The notes under the pieces were generated by a model. The model did no database searches. It saw only the letters and a program-made list of their open reading frames with translations, and was not told the origin of the DNA. A DNA stretch of 21,303 nucleotides from a virus: IMG/VR virus record IMGVR_UViG_3300007722_000140, positions 1 through 21,303 of that record. One strand, given 5' to 3'. This document shows, in pieces, positions 1-7,641 of the stretch (within the stretch, counting starts at the first letter, position 1; each line of letters starts with the position of its first letter). A program made the position numbers and the translations under genes.

Positions 1-65
1 AAAGAGCCCTTGCCTTGCCAACGCCATGCCAAGCCTCGCCTCGCCCGGCCTTGCCACGCCGTGAC
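1..65. repeat. Degenerate NNGCC pentamer array, copy A (touches window edge)
   Basis: After the leader AAAGAGCCC (1-9) come ten consecutive units ending in GCC (10-60). Nine are pentamers of the form NNGCC and one (20-25) is a hexamer. The array ends in GTGAC (61-65). The first two bases of each unit vary freely while GCC is constant. Copy B at 92-156 has the same leader, the same number of units and a near-identical end. The leader probably starts left of the window. Function unknown. Confidence 0.85.
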
Positions 66-91
66 ATTCGCGGAAACCACCACCATTGCTC

Positions 92-156
92 AAAAGAGCC
101 CTTGCCCAGCCGTGCCTTGCCGCGCCACGCCCCGCCGGGCCAGGCCTGGCCTTGAC
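92..156. repeat. Degenerate NNGCC pentamer array, copy B
   Basis: The leader AAAAGAGCCC (92-101) is followed by ten perfect NNGCC units (102-151) and the end TTGAC (152-156). The leader overlaps a small perfect inverted repeat, GCTC-AAAA-GAGC (88-99). Read on the minus strand the array starts four bases after the stop codon of the gene at 160-726, so it lies in that gene's 3' untranslated region. Period-five repeats have no stop codons in several frames, so any open frame here is a by-product and not evidence of a protein. Confidence 0.85.
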
Positions 157-159
157 GTT

Positions 160-726
160 TCAAAGAATCGCGAACCGTCCAAATTTTGGACGATAGTCAC
201 CGATCCCCGCTTGACTTCCAGCGTCGTGCACAGCTAGTTCGATGTTTTCAGGATTCACTAAATCCTCGTTATACGTCACATCAAACGACATTTTCCATCT
301 TTTGAAAATCGGGCGAGTTCGCATAATTCTCGCCATGCCAACCTTCACGGGTCGGATGTCCACATACTGAATGCCACGATCCCAAAGCTCGTCGGCCGTG
401 AGAGATTCACCGTAGTCAAGGACAGAGTCATCCATCACGCAGATCGACGACTTGAATTGCTTTCCGAGTTTGCTTTTTTTTGCACCATCGACAATACAGC
501 TTTCGATCAGCTCCGACGGAACGTGGACTATTCCATCAGAGTTCAAGTAGAGCCCCCCTTTGAATTCCAAGCGGCTGAGTTCAAGGTGAGTTTCTTCCGT
601 TTTCTTTCTTTGAGAAGTTAGCTCTTTCATCGCTTTTGTGATTGGATTCAGCGGATTAGCAAGCTGACCGTTGTGCATAAGAAGCGGACAAATTCCTTCG
701 ACATTAAACCGGATGACCTTTGACAT
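160..726 (-). CDS. Phage protein of unknown function with RAMP/Cas7-like sequence pattern
   Basis: 188 residues, last gene of the leftward operon. I chose ATG at 726 because AAAGGG stands eight bases before it; the frame stays open upstream, but only with a TTG and no binding site. The N-terminus is a beta-strand-like segment ending in PLLMHNG. A middle block (GGLYLN, then VHVPSELIES) resembles the strand-plus-helix 'yIPGssLkg' signature of Cas7-type RAMP proteins. The C-terminus (GSQAGIGDYRPKFGRF) looks like a RAMP glycine-rich loop. Proteins starting with a similar 'PLLMH' segment are, as I recall, widespread in phages without a known role. No catalytic residues can be named. The neighbour upstream is the primase-helicase, 116 bases away; downstream the pentamer arrays begin at once. 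The Cas7 link is inference from motif shape only. Confidence 0.8.
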   Translation of the reverse strand: MSKVIRFNVEGICPLLMHNGQLANPLNPITKAMKELTSQRKKTEETHLELSRLEFKGGLYLNSDGIVHVPSELIESCIVDGAKKSKLGKQFKSSICVMDDSVLDYGESLTADELWDRGIQYVDIRPVKVGMARIMRTRPIFKRWKMSFDVTYNEDLVNPENIELAVHDAGSQAGIGDYRPKFGRFAIL

Positions 727-842
727 TTTCAAAACCCTTTCAAGAAAACCAAACCAAGAATTAACCACAGATTCAGACTTTAAGCACGCTCCAAGAATAA
801 CACAACCGCAATTCAAACAAGTTTGAAAATAAAACCAGAAAT

Positions 843-3008
843 TTATTCAACGGCCTCAAACGTGATCGCCGTTCGACCGCCGGAATTCTGCTCACCCTGG
901 ACAACGAAACCGGAAGCGACAAGCGTGTTCAGGATTTCGTTTCGTTCTTTTGAGCGGAGCCCCCGCGTTTTCCGGGTTATATCCGACAGCCTCCATTCCC
1001 CTTTTTTGGAGCGGAGCATCGCCCGCATTTTATTCACCTCGTAGCCGAATTCGCTGGTGGCAACGTACCGATCCGCCTGCCGCAGCATCCGACGCGTCAC
1101 ACAATTGTTCAGCAGGATCGCAAGGTTCGCGTCTTCGATCGAAACGACCGGAACCGACCCGCCGGACCAACGTGAGCACGCGAACAGCAACGCTAGCTTC
1201 ACAGTTTTTTCAGCAGCCCGAGACCAGATCGCCGCCGGAATAGGTTCCTCCTCCATGCGACGTTGGCTGATTTTTATAGCATGCCCCTGCAGGCGAGCGT
1301 TCGCTTCCTCGTCGGACCGGACTAGAATCGGACAGGAGCCGTCCGCCATGTCCGCCAGGTTCCCGGAGTGGGTTTTCAGCTGCAGCCAGCCAGCAGCGAG
1401 TTCGACGATAGAATCCGGGATCGGTTCAACAGAAGCGGTTTTGTTGTAGGGAACATACTTTTCAGATTCGAACACGAGACACCTGCCGAGCAACCCGCCT
1501 TTCAAGTTCTCCTCCGACATCGCCGTCCAGAAGCCCTCGGGAACGGCGGTCCCGTATAACACCAGATGAGGATAAGAGAGCGTTTTGACTTTCTTACGGT
1601 CTCCGTAAGCGTCGCCCGTCCAGATCGAATCGGCCGATGAGAAAATTTGCATGAGCACCGACGCGATTTGAGCCAGGTGCGGAGCGGAGCGGTTTTGCAT
1701 CGCCATAGCGAGATGTTGAATTTCGTCGATTTGGAAAAGCGTGTTCCACTGATGAGCCATCGCGGAAACGATCCCGGCATGAGAGCCGACGCGTTCAGGT
1801 CCAACAAGCTCGGCACCACCGGCAGCACGCAGGATCCGCCGGTTCAGTTTTCGGCCGTGATCCTTCCCACCGCCCGAAGGAGCGAGCCCGATCAGAAACA
1901 GGTTGCTCCGGGCTCCCCCGCTTTCGACTTTTCCCCCGGTCAAGGAGGACAGGAGAGCAAGAGCCGAAGCGACAGCCAGCTCCGGGAGCGGATACAACGC
2001 CGTCCGAAGATTGTAATTCACCACTTCCCCGAGGAACCCGGGCAGATTGAGGCATTCATCCGGGAATAGAAGATCCTCCTCTGGAGCCACTGGCGGCCGT
2101 TCAGCGGGTTCGCCCGGGCAATTTGGTATGTAATCATCCCCCACAGGATCGACCGCCACAGGAGCCTTGTCGCGTCGCGGGGTTCCGTTTGTACGACCGT
2201 TGACCGACGCCTCAACCAGCTCGGCATATTTCAGCCGTGGATCGTTCTTCAGGTTCCAGACTTCCAGCAGCGACAGGACATCTGGATCCGAGAGCCTTTC
2301 TCCGAAGTCCCCGACCATAGAATGCAGATGACCAGACAGCGAGAATGCGGCATTCCGCAGATTTCCTTTTGACGAGCCTTCGATCGTTTCGATGTACGCC
2401 TGAGCCCGAACGTCCAGCGAGCCGCCCGGCAGTCGGCTGGGCGCAGGCATTTGCTTTGCAGGAGCAGGACCAGCAGGTTCGCCAGCGAGGAATTCACCAC
2501 AAAGCCAATCGATCGCCTCCTGCCCGGTTTCCGCCATTTCGGACATCCCGCCGAACACCTCGCCCGTGAAGGTCCAGAACCGGGAGTGATCGTAGCATTC
2601 GATCTGCTGTTTTTGCGGACCGACTTTATGGACACACCGAGCTCCTGCAGGCTTCCTGCCGTAGAGGAGGAATTTCACGCCACGCCCGGATGGCGACACC
2701 TCGCCATAAGCCACATCCCGAAAACGTTCGATGACCGGCAACGCCCAGTCGCGCACCTCGCCGTCCTCCGAGATGCAGTTATCGAGATCGACACCAACAA
2801 CCAGACCGTCGGCCAGCTCGAACGCCAGCCCTTGATAATATTTTGAAGCACCCAGAGCGTCCGCATAAGCAGACCACGTTTCAGGATCGTTCGACTTCGC
2901 GGGTTGCCCGTTCGTTTGCAGCGGGATCTTCACCCCTTCCCTTGAGTAATTCCAGACGTGCCATTGCTTCAGTTCCTTCAGCGGAGCCAGTAATTTCTCG
3001 GAGGACAT
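843..3008 (-). CDS. Prim-pol/DUF3987-like replicative primase-helicase
   Basis: 721 residues. The N-terminal third is a primase-polymerase (prim-pol) domain: GVDLDN with D74 and D76 as metal ligands, SPSGRG (about 105-110) and ECYDHSRFWTFTG (about 137-149) follow the family order. After a Pro/Ala-rich linker (about 176-195) and a helical segment comes a DUF3987-type helicase domain with a P-loop (GLAPSGGGKD, about 374-383) and a Walker B (FQIDEI, about 425-430). It probably primes and unwinds DNA at the phage origin. Two ATG codons are close together (3014 and 3008). AAGGA touches the first but stands six bases before the second, so 3008 is preferred. The 124 bases upstream hold no convincing gene; a 22-codon frame there lacks a binding site. 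Confidence 0.88.
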   Translation of the reverse strand: MSSEKLLAPLKELKQWHVWNYSREGVKIPLQTNGQPAKSNDPETWSAYADALGASKYYQGLAFELADGLVVGVDLDNCISEDGEVRDWALPVIERFRDVAYGEVSPSGRGVKFLLYGRKPAGARCVHKVGPQKQQIECYDHSRFWTFTGEVFGGMSEMAETGQEAIDWLCGEFLAGEPAGPAPAKQMPAPSRLPGGSLDVRAQAYIETIEGSSKGNLRNAAFSLSGHLHSMVGDFGERLSDPDVLSLLEVWNLKNDPRLKYAELVEASVNGRTNGTPRRDKAPVAVDPVGDDYIPNCPGEPAERPPVAPEEDLLFPDECLNLPGFLGEVVNYNLRTALYPLPELAVASALALLSSLTGGKVESGGARSNLFLIGLAPSGGGKDHGRKLNRRILRAAGGAELVGPERVGSHAGIVSAMAHQWNTLFQIDEIQHLAMAMQNRSAPHLAQIASVLMQIFSSADSIWTGDAYGDRKKVKTLSYPHLVLYGTAVPEGFWTAMSEENLKGGLLGRCLVFESEKYVPYNKTASVEPIPDSIVELAAGWLQLKTHSGNLADMADGSCPILVRSDEEANARLQGHAIKISQRRMEEEPIPAAIWSRAAEKTVKLALLFACSRWSGGSVPVVSIEDANLAILLNNCVTRRMLRQADRYVATSEFGYEVNKMRAMLRSKKGEWRLSDITRKTRGLRSKERNEILNTLVASGFVVQGEQNSGGRTAITFEAVE

Positions 3009-3132
3009 TCGCATTCCTTATGGTTGGTAAAAAAACCGGCTGACCAAGTCCTCAAGCGATTTGGGGTTGATCGACAAGTTCGTTGTGACCGGAAGTAACC
3101 GTAACGTTTACCATCACCATAAGAGCAGACTT

Positions 3133-4833
3133 TCAAAAAGGAACATCGTCATCAGAACCGGAAAATTCAGAATAAGGTCCAGCCGCCACAGGTTCTTTCC
3201 ACGACAGCGGCCGTTCCTGCAGGAACACCTGATTTGTGATTTTCGTATAGCGGCCTTCCTTGACTATAAACAGCTCGTCGGGCCACCGGGAACAACCACA
3301 ATCCAGCATTTCTATCGCGTCCTCTACGGAAGCGGGAACCGGAGCGATTGAATGTTCACGCCACCACCCCTCTGCTTTCACCCGAGCGAAACCAACATGA
3401 TCCAGGCACACCCACTCCGAAACGTGCTCTGTTATAGAACCGTCGCCGTCCGTGCAGTCGTAATCGATCCGGAGCGTCGCAGGATCGTCCGGGGTTCCGC
3501 CCCGTTTGACATGATAAGCCCAGTGAACATTCAGGACCTTCAGGCCACGCGGTAAAACAGGACCACCGATGATCGCGGATTCATCATCCGACTCCGCTTC
3601 GTGCTTCGGAGGAAATATAAACCCACAGCTCGGGCAAACCGTAAGCCTTGAGGAACACGAGCTTTGACAGTTCGGACATTTGAAGCCACCGCCTTCGATA
3701 GGATCGGAAGCGTCGCCCTCCCGTTTCTGCACAGAAAAACGACCGTAAGCAGGATCGTCCAGAGCCCCGTGACGTTTGATGTTCCCGCCGAAGTCCAACA
3801 CGAGACAGTCGGTTTTGCCGGGAGATTTCCGGAGCCCTCGCCCAACAATTTGGGCAAACAGGCCAGGAGACATTGTCATCCGCAGGACAGCGATCGCGTC
3901 AATATTCGGAGCGTCGAACCCGGTCGTGAGCACGTCGCAGTTGACCAACCAGCGGAGCCGCCCGGATTTGAAGTCCGACAGGATCGCCGCCCTTTCCATT
4001 GGGAACGTTTCGCCCGTGATGACTTCCACATTCTCGCCAGATTTTGCCGACAGCATGATCGCGATTTCATTCGCATGCAGGACGCAAGAAGCGAACAGCA
4101 GGCATGACATCCGGCCAGCGGCCTTTTCTACAATTTCAGCGACCGCCAGCTCCGTGTTTCCAGAATCCATGAAAGCGGATTGGACATCCGTCGTCACGAA
4201 CTCGCCGCCGCGAACAGGGATCCCTTCCGAGCTAACCGTTGCGACAGCAGCCCGGTTGACGACAGGCGACAGGAACCCTTCTTTGATCAACGTCCCGGTT
4301 TGGGATTCATAGCAGATCGATTGGAACAACATGTCCGCCCGGCAGATCTCACCCTCGCCCGTTCGGAAGGGTGTGGCAGTAAGACCAACAACCCGTTGGT
4401 TTGAGTTTTGCACTTTCGCATCCGACAGGAATTGACCGTACATGGTATCGTCCTCGGGCGAAACCAGATGAGCCTCGTCGATAACGATCAGCTCCCGCCG
4501 TCCCAGCAGGAGAGCCTTTCGATAAATCGATTGGATCCCAGCACACACGACGTCCTCCACCACCTGTCGCGATTTCATTCCAGCCGAGTAAATCCCAACC
4601 TTCAGAGATGGCATGAGGATTTTTATCTTTTCTGCATTTTGAGCGATCAATTCCTTTCGATGCTGGAGCACCACAACACGGGCTCCGAACTCGACAGCCT
4701 GCTGGCAGATCATGGCGATCACGAGCGACTTGCCAGCTCCGGTCGGGAGCACCACGAGCGGGTTGCCAGATTCGTTGTTGATAAAATCCCACACAGCGTC
4801 GTGGGCTTCGGTTTGGTAATAGCGAGGAATCAA
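3133..4833 (-). CDS. SF2 DNA/RNA helicase with C-terminal zinc ribbon
   Basis: 566 residues. Superfamily 2 helicase core with motif I PTGAGKS (30-36), motif II DEAH (119-122), motif III LTATP (151-155), motif V TTGFDAPN (303-310) and motif VI QIVGRGLR (328-335). A four-cysteine zinc ribbon follows (C386, C389, C400, C403), then a C-terminal domain of about 160 residues seen in phage-type members of this group. The start is a TTG at 4833, with AAAGG eight bases upstream; the helicase N-terminus (the Q-motif-like RYYQ) begins immediately after it, so a later start would cut the domain. It likely works with the primase-helicase and recombination proteins in DNA replication or restart. Confidence 0.92.
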   Translation of the reverse strand: MIPRYYQTEAHDAVWDFINNESGNPLVVLPTGAGKSLVIAMICQQAVEFGARVVVLQHRKELIAQNAEKIKILMPSLKVGIYSAGMKSRQVVEDVVCAGIQSIYRKALLLGRRELIVIDEAHLVSPEDDTMYGQFLSDAKVQNSNQRVVGLTATPFRTGEGEICRADMLFQSICYESQTGTLIKEGFLSPVVNRAAVATVSSEGIPVRGGEFVTTDVQSAFMDSGNTELAVAEIVEKAAGRMSCLLFASCVLHANEIAIMLSAKSGENVEVITGETFPMERAAILSDFKSGRLRWLVNCDVLTTGFDAPNIDAIAVLRMTMSPGLFAQIVGRGLRKSPGKTDCLVLDFGGNIKRHGALDDPAYGRFSVQKREGDASDPIEGGGFKCPNCQSSCSSRLTVCPSCGFIFPPKHEAESDDESAIIGGPVLPRGLKVLNVHWAYHVKRGGTPDDPATLRIDYDCTDGDGSITEHVSEWVCLDHVGFARVKAEGWWREHSIAPVPASVEDAIEMLDCGCSRWPDELFIVKEGRYTKITNQVFLQERPLSWKEPVAAGPYSEFSGSDDDVPF

Positions 4834-4845
4834 GAGAGCAGCCTT

Positions 4846-5064
4846 TCAGAAAAAAAGAATAACAACTTCACACGTTTTGCGTTCAAAAAAGAAGTTTTCA
4901 TGCTGGGTGATTTGGTCGAACGCACGACCAGCGAAAGCAACCGTGTTGCAGGCAGTTTCCCGGACACGCGGACCGAAACTGTAAGGGGGGGAACTTTCCC
5001 GGAGCACGACAGCGGACGAGAATTCCATCACGCAACGCAGAGATCTCGTATCGATTTCTTCCAC
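4846..5064 (-). CDS. Small hypothetical protein
   Basis: 72 residues starting at GTG 5064. AAGGGG lies about eight bases upstream, which is the main support. The product has no motif I recognise: a short acidic start, a Cys/Arg/Ser-rich middle and a hydrophobic end (CEVVILFF). The gene stops 12 bases before the SF2 helicase start, and the helicase ribosome binding site lies in this short gap, so the two are probably translated from one message. An alternative frame over the same bases has no binding site. Moderate confidence because of size. Confidence 0.5.
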   Translation of the reverse strand: MEEIDTRSLRCVMEFSSAVVLRESSPPYSFGPRVRETACNTVAFAGRAFDQITQHENFFFERKTCEVVILFF

Positions 5065-5136
5065 CGCTATTCCCCTTTTTCAAGTCTAGAATCCAAAACC
5101 CGTAATGCAAGTTTGATCATTTGAGACATAAGGGGT

Positions 5137-5610
5137 TCAGCCTTCCAGAGATTTGACCACAGCCAGCAGCCGGGTCGTTTCACGGGTAAAAATTTCAACA
5201 GCCATAGAGGGGTCATGAGCGAAAACGAAATCGCCCCATTCGTAAAATTCACGGTCGCCCTGCTCTTTGTCCACTCGCCAAACCAGACTGCAGGCGAGCG
5301 GATAAACCCCACACGCGCGTTTTAAAGCAAGATCAGCGAACATCTGACGTTGATCAACGCTGATGGTTTTCCAGCCCTTCGTGATATCGCCAGAGAGAAC
5401 CTCGTGAGCGTCGTGCAGTAATCCCCACAGTTCAATCCAAGGATCTAAGCCTCGCAATTCCCACCACACCTGTAGCGAGTGAAGCAGGACGTTTGACGTT
5501 GGATGCTGACCGCCGAACCGGCCGATTCGCTGGAGCGATTCAGCCAGCCAGCGAGGGTTTGAGACGCAAGCCTCCGCCCACTCATCAATGTCCGTAATAT
5601 AGTGATTCAC
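5137..5610 (-). CDS. HD-domain phosphohydrolase, YfbR-like nucleotidase
   Basis: 157 residues. The HD signature is clear: H44 in VLLHSL, then LLHDAHE with H66-D67, followed by a SGDI segment with D75. This is the metal-binding pattern of YfbR-type 5'-deoxynucleotidases and of related phage HD proteins that act on nucleotides, so a role in dNTP balance is likely. The start is GTG 5610 with GGAGG seven bases before it; a longer frame reaching 5667 would run through a hairpin that looks like a terminator and has no binding site. It lies between the single-strand binding protein and the helicase genes. Confidence 0.85.
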   Translation of the reverse strand: MNHYITDIDEWAEACVSNPRWLAESLQRIGRFGGQHPTSNVLLHSLQVWWELRGLDPWIELWGLLHDAHEVLSGDITKGWKTISVDQRQMFADLALKRACGVYPLACSLVWRVDKEQGDREFYEWGDFVFAHDPSMAVEIFTRETTRLLAVVKSLEG

Positions 5611-5635
5611 AATAGAGCCTCCGGTCAGAGAGAAA

Positions 5636-5658
5636 CCCGGTCCCGAATCAGGACCGGG
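5636..5658 (-). terminator. GC-rich hairpin between the ssDNA-binding and HD genes
   Basis: Perfect 8-bp inverted repeat (CCCGGTCC / GGACCGGG) with a 7-base loop, 16 bases after the stop of the gene at 5674. On the minus strand it is followed by TTTCTCT, so it is at best a partial (attenuating) terminator. It ends some 25 bases before the next start. Confidence 0.5.
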
Positions 5659-5673
5659 ATTGAACAACAGGGA

Positions 5674-6219
5674 TCAGACATAAGGATTTTTTCTTGCAGG
5701 CTTTGCAGGAGCCTCTTCCGTTTTTTCCCCATTGTGAAATGATTGCTCAACCAACGATGGGTCGGGTTCAGCAGCCGGTTCAGCAGGAGCCTTCGGAGCC
5801 ACGAGCGACTTCAACGAAGCAGCCGGAACGAGCCTCGGCTTGAAAGAAGCGATTTCGTTCCGAGGATTCCCGTTTTGATCGGTCGTGACTTTCACGACCG
5901 CCACGAGCGGTTTGTTCAGCCATTCATCCGTCAACTCTGCGGACACAAGATTCAGAGCCGCGCCGATCGTTTTGAATTGCTGTCGTCCGATCAGCTGCGC
6001 CAACGAGGAAGCATTGCGAACGTTATACCCCCCGAACAGAACCGCGTTTTGATGCTTGCCAGACAGGACGGATGCCTTGCAATTCATGCGGGAGCCCGTC
6101 CCGTCCTTCGTAGCCTTCTCGACAATTTCCGTCAGGATGACCGGATAGTCGCCAGCAGGCAGCACCTCGAACGTTTGGTCCGGAACGTTCTCAAGATCCA
6201 GAGATTCCAAATTTGCCAT
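5674..6219 (-). CDS. DUF669-like single-stranded DNA-binding protein
   Basis: 181 residues. The N-terminal part (VLPAGDYPVILTEI, then MNCKASVLSGKHQNAVLF and a region giving 'N' and 'A/G'-rich helices) follows the layout of DUF669 proteins, an OB-fold-like phage family coded beside Sak4 recombinases and shown for some members to bind single-stranded DNA. The C-terminal 50 residues are Ala/Pro/Glu-rich and end in basic NPYV, like a flexible tail. ATG 6219 is chosen because GGAG stands nine bases upstream. It directly follows the Sak4-like ATPase gene, a known functional pair in phage recombination. The family assignment rests on pattern and context. Confidence 0.78.
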   Translation of the reverse strand: MANLESLDLENVPDQTFEVLPAGDYPVILTEIVEKATKDGTGSRMNCKASVLSGKHQNAVLFGGYNVRNASSLAQLIGRQQFKTIGAALNLVSAELTDEWLNKPLVAVVKVTTDQNGNPRNEIASFKPRLVPAASLKSLVAPKAPAEPAAEPDPSLVEQSFHNGEKTEEAPAKPARKNPYV

Positions 6220-6272
6220 TTTTCTAAACTCCACAAAAACCAGAAAACACAACCACAAAACAACGCTTCAAT

Positions 6273-6998
6273 TTATTTCGGAAAAAAGTCCTGATAAGCG
6301 GACCACGTAAACGGGATTTCAGCAGGCATAGACAGCCGGTTCTTTGCCAGCACAGCGGGAGACTCCTGCGTCCGGATGTACCGTTCATCGCCATCCACCG
6401 CGATCGCCCGTTCCTTATCGAAGCCCAGGTCTTCCTTTCGGATAAACACGCGGTACGAAGCGAACAGCACCTCGTCAGCCCATTCCTGCCACATAGACGA
6501 AGCAGTGTCGTGCAGAGCGGGTTGATACCGATCATAAGAATCCTGATCCGGGCTCTCAAACCGCTTCACGTTCGAATGAGACAACAGGATGATCGACATT
6601 TTCCGGTCGGACCGGAGCATTTCAAACAGAGTCATAACCCGGTCCCAGATCGCCAGAGCCGCCTTGTATCCAGCACCGTAACCGATATCGCTGACGTGTT
6701 TCTTTCCTGCGTTTTCAGCGACAACGGCATGGATGATAGCTTCCAGCCAGTCCAGAGAATCCACGTTCAGCGTAAAGAATTCGTGCTCGGCAGCGATAAG
6801 CCAGTTCAGGAATTCGAACACCTGATCCAGCGTCGTAAGGTGCTCCGACCTTTGGCAGTCGATACCAGCGAGCCCGTCCTCCAGATTCATAAACACAGCA
6901 CCTGGAGCGTTCGCCGCCCAGGTGGATTTTCCGATCCCGTGCGTGCCGTAGAGCAAGCACTTCCTCGGAGTTTTTTCTTTACCAGTCAGAATCTTCAT
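6273..6998 (-). CDS. Sak4-like RecA-fold ATPase (AAA_24 family recombinase)
   Basis: 241 residues. The P-loop is at residues 18-26 (GTHGIGKST). NVDSLDWLEA (78-87) serves as Walker B, and IILLSHSNVKRFESP follows the sensor strand seen in phage nucleotide-binding proteins of the Sak4 type. These are single-strand annealing recombinases with a minimal RecA core. ATG 6998 is preceded by AAAGGGA at a spacing of nine. The start overlaps the end of the RusA gene by 20 bases, and the DUF669-like partner follows, so resolvase, annealase and binding protein appear translated together. Confidence 0.85.
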   Translation of the reverse strand: MKILTGKEKTPRKCLLYGTHGIGKSTWAANAPGAVFMNLEDGLAGIDCQRSEHLTTLDQVFEFLNWLIAAEHEFFTLNVDSLDWLEAIIHAVVAENAGKKHVSDIGYGAGYKAALAIWDRVMTLFEMLRSDRKMSIILLSHSNVKRFESPDQDSYDRYQPALHDTASSMWQEWADEVLFASYRVFIRKEDLGFDKERAIAVDGDERYIRTQESPAVLAKNRLSMPAEIPFTWSAYQDFFPK

Positions 6999-7410
6999 TC
7001 AATTCGTCCCTTTCGATTTGGACATAACAACACGGCAATGCGCCACCACCACAAACAACTTTTCGGATTCGCAAGTAAGACACCTGCGAGTCATCAGACC
7101 ACGCGACGCCGTTAAGAGCGTCCAGCACGGCCTTTGCAATATTGTCACCGTCGGGCTTCGCAACGTGAAGATAAGACGGCATTTTCATTCGCTTCCGGAC
7201 CATTGATTTCGGTCGCGGGAACATAGCGATAATTGACACCCGGACAGGACCGTCCAGCTTTGGGTTTTCACCAAACGCCTTCAGGATCCCGCGTTTGAAT
7301 CCATGCACTTTGGCGCTCGCCGGAAGATACAGGCAGGGCTTTCCTTTCAGCACCCGAGCACGATGCCTCGGCTGGGCGACAGGAGCACCCCACGCGATAA
7401 ACGTGATCAT
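6979..7410 (-). CDS. rusA: RusA-family Holliday junction resolvase
   Basis: 143 residues. The RusA catalytic block is plain: KPDGDNIAKAVLDALNG (85-101) supplies K85, D87, D89 and D97, and the next block is WSDDSQV (104-110). RusA cuts four-way DNA junctions symmetrically; phages use it to resolve replication and recombination intermediates before packaging. ATG 7410 touches the stop codon of the upstream zinc-ribbon gene (TGA followed at once by ATG), with GGGGAG about nine bases upstream. A Cys-rich patch near the end (VVCGGGALPCC) is unusual but does not affect the core. Confidence 0.93.
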   Translation of the reverse strand: MITFIAWGAPVAQPRHRARVLKGKPCLYLPASAKVHGFKRGILKAFGENPKLDGPVRVSIIAMFPRPKSMVRKRMKMPSYLHVAKPDGDNIAKAVLDALNGVAWSDDSQVSYLRIRKVVCGGGALPCCYVQIERDELNEDSDW

Positions 7411-7641
7411 TCACCACTCCCCGTGATATAGGATTTCAGATTGAACAATTGCGGAGTCAGCCTGGAACCCAACAGGGAACCGCACCGGCCTGCAGTCCGT
7501 GCAGTCCGTGCAGTACGCGGGGATGTTCAGAAAAGCAACACGCATCGCCTCACCACACCCGTCGCAGTAATCCCGGACCAGCTTCGAGCCTTCGATCGGA
7601 GAACCGACGTTCCCACAGTATTGGCTATTCTTTTTTCTCAC
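7411..7641 (-). CDS. Small zinc-ribbon protein
   Basis: About 76 residues. Cysteines occur as DYCDGCGEAM and YCTDCTDC, which suggests a zinc knuckle; the second group comes from a tandem 9-base repeat (about 7490-7515). GTG 7641 has GGGGGG seven bases upstream. An ATG two codons earlier (7647) is possible, but then the spacing falls to one base. The start overlaps the end of csrA by 17 bases and the stop abuts the RusA start, so it belongs to the same operon. No function can be given. Confidence 0.75.
   Translation of the reverse strand: MRKKNSQYCGNVGSPIEGSKLVRDYCDGCGEAMRVAFLNIPAYCTDCTDCRPVRFPVGFQADSAIVQSEILYHGEW

Noticed and set aside
1-156. CRISPR array at the left edge
   Set aside because: Units are five bases long with no spacers of 25-40 bases and no repeated direct repeat.
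3009-3132. 22-codon frame in the gap between the two helicase genes
   Set aside because: No ribosome binding site and no conserved feature; the gap also has a T-run without a convincing stem.
3776-4312. Plus-strand open frame (178 codons) and others of similar size at 4408-5124, 5743-6294 and 6510-7115
   Set aside because: All are complementary-strand shadows of the helicase and recombination genes; low complexity and no protein motif.
4898-5110. 70-codon minus-strand frame overlapping the small gene at 4846-5064
   Set aside because: No ribosome binding site; the other frame has AAGGGG at good spacing and runs neatly to the helicase start.
5611-5667. N-terminal extension of the HD protein
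   Set aside because: The extension is made of the hairpin at 5636-5658 and starts with TTG without a site; GTG 5610 has GGAGG at ideal spacing.
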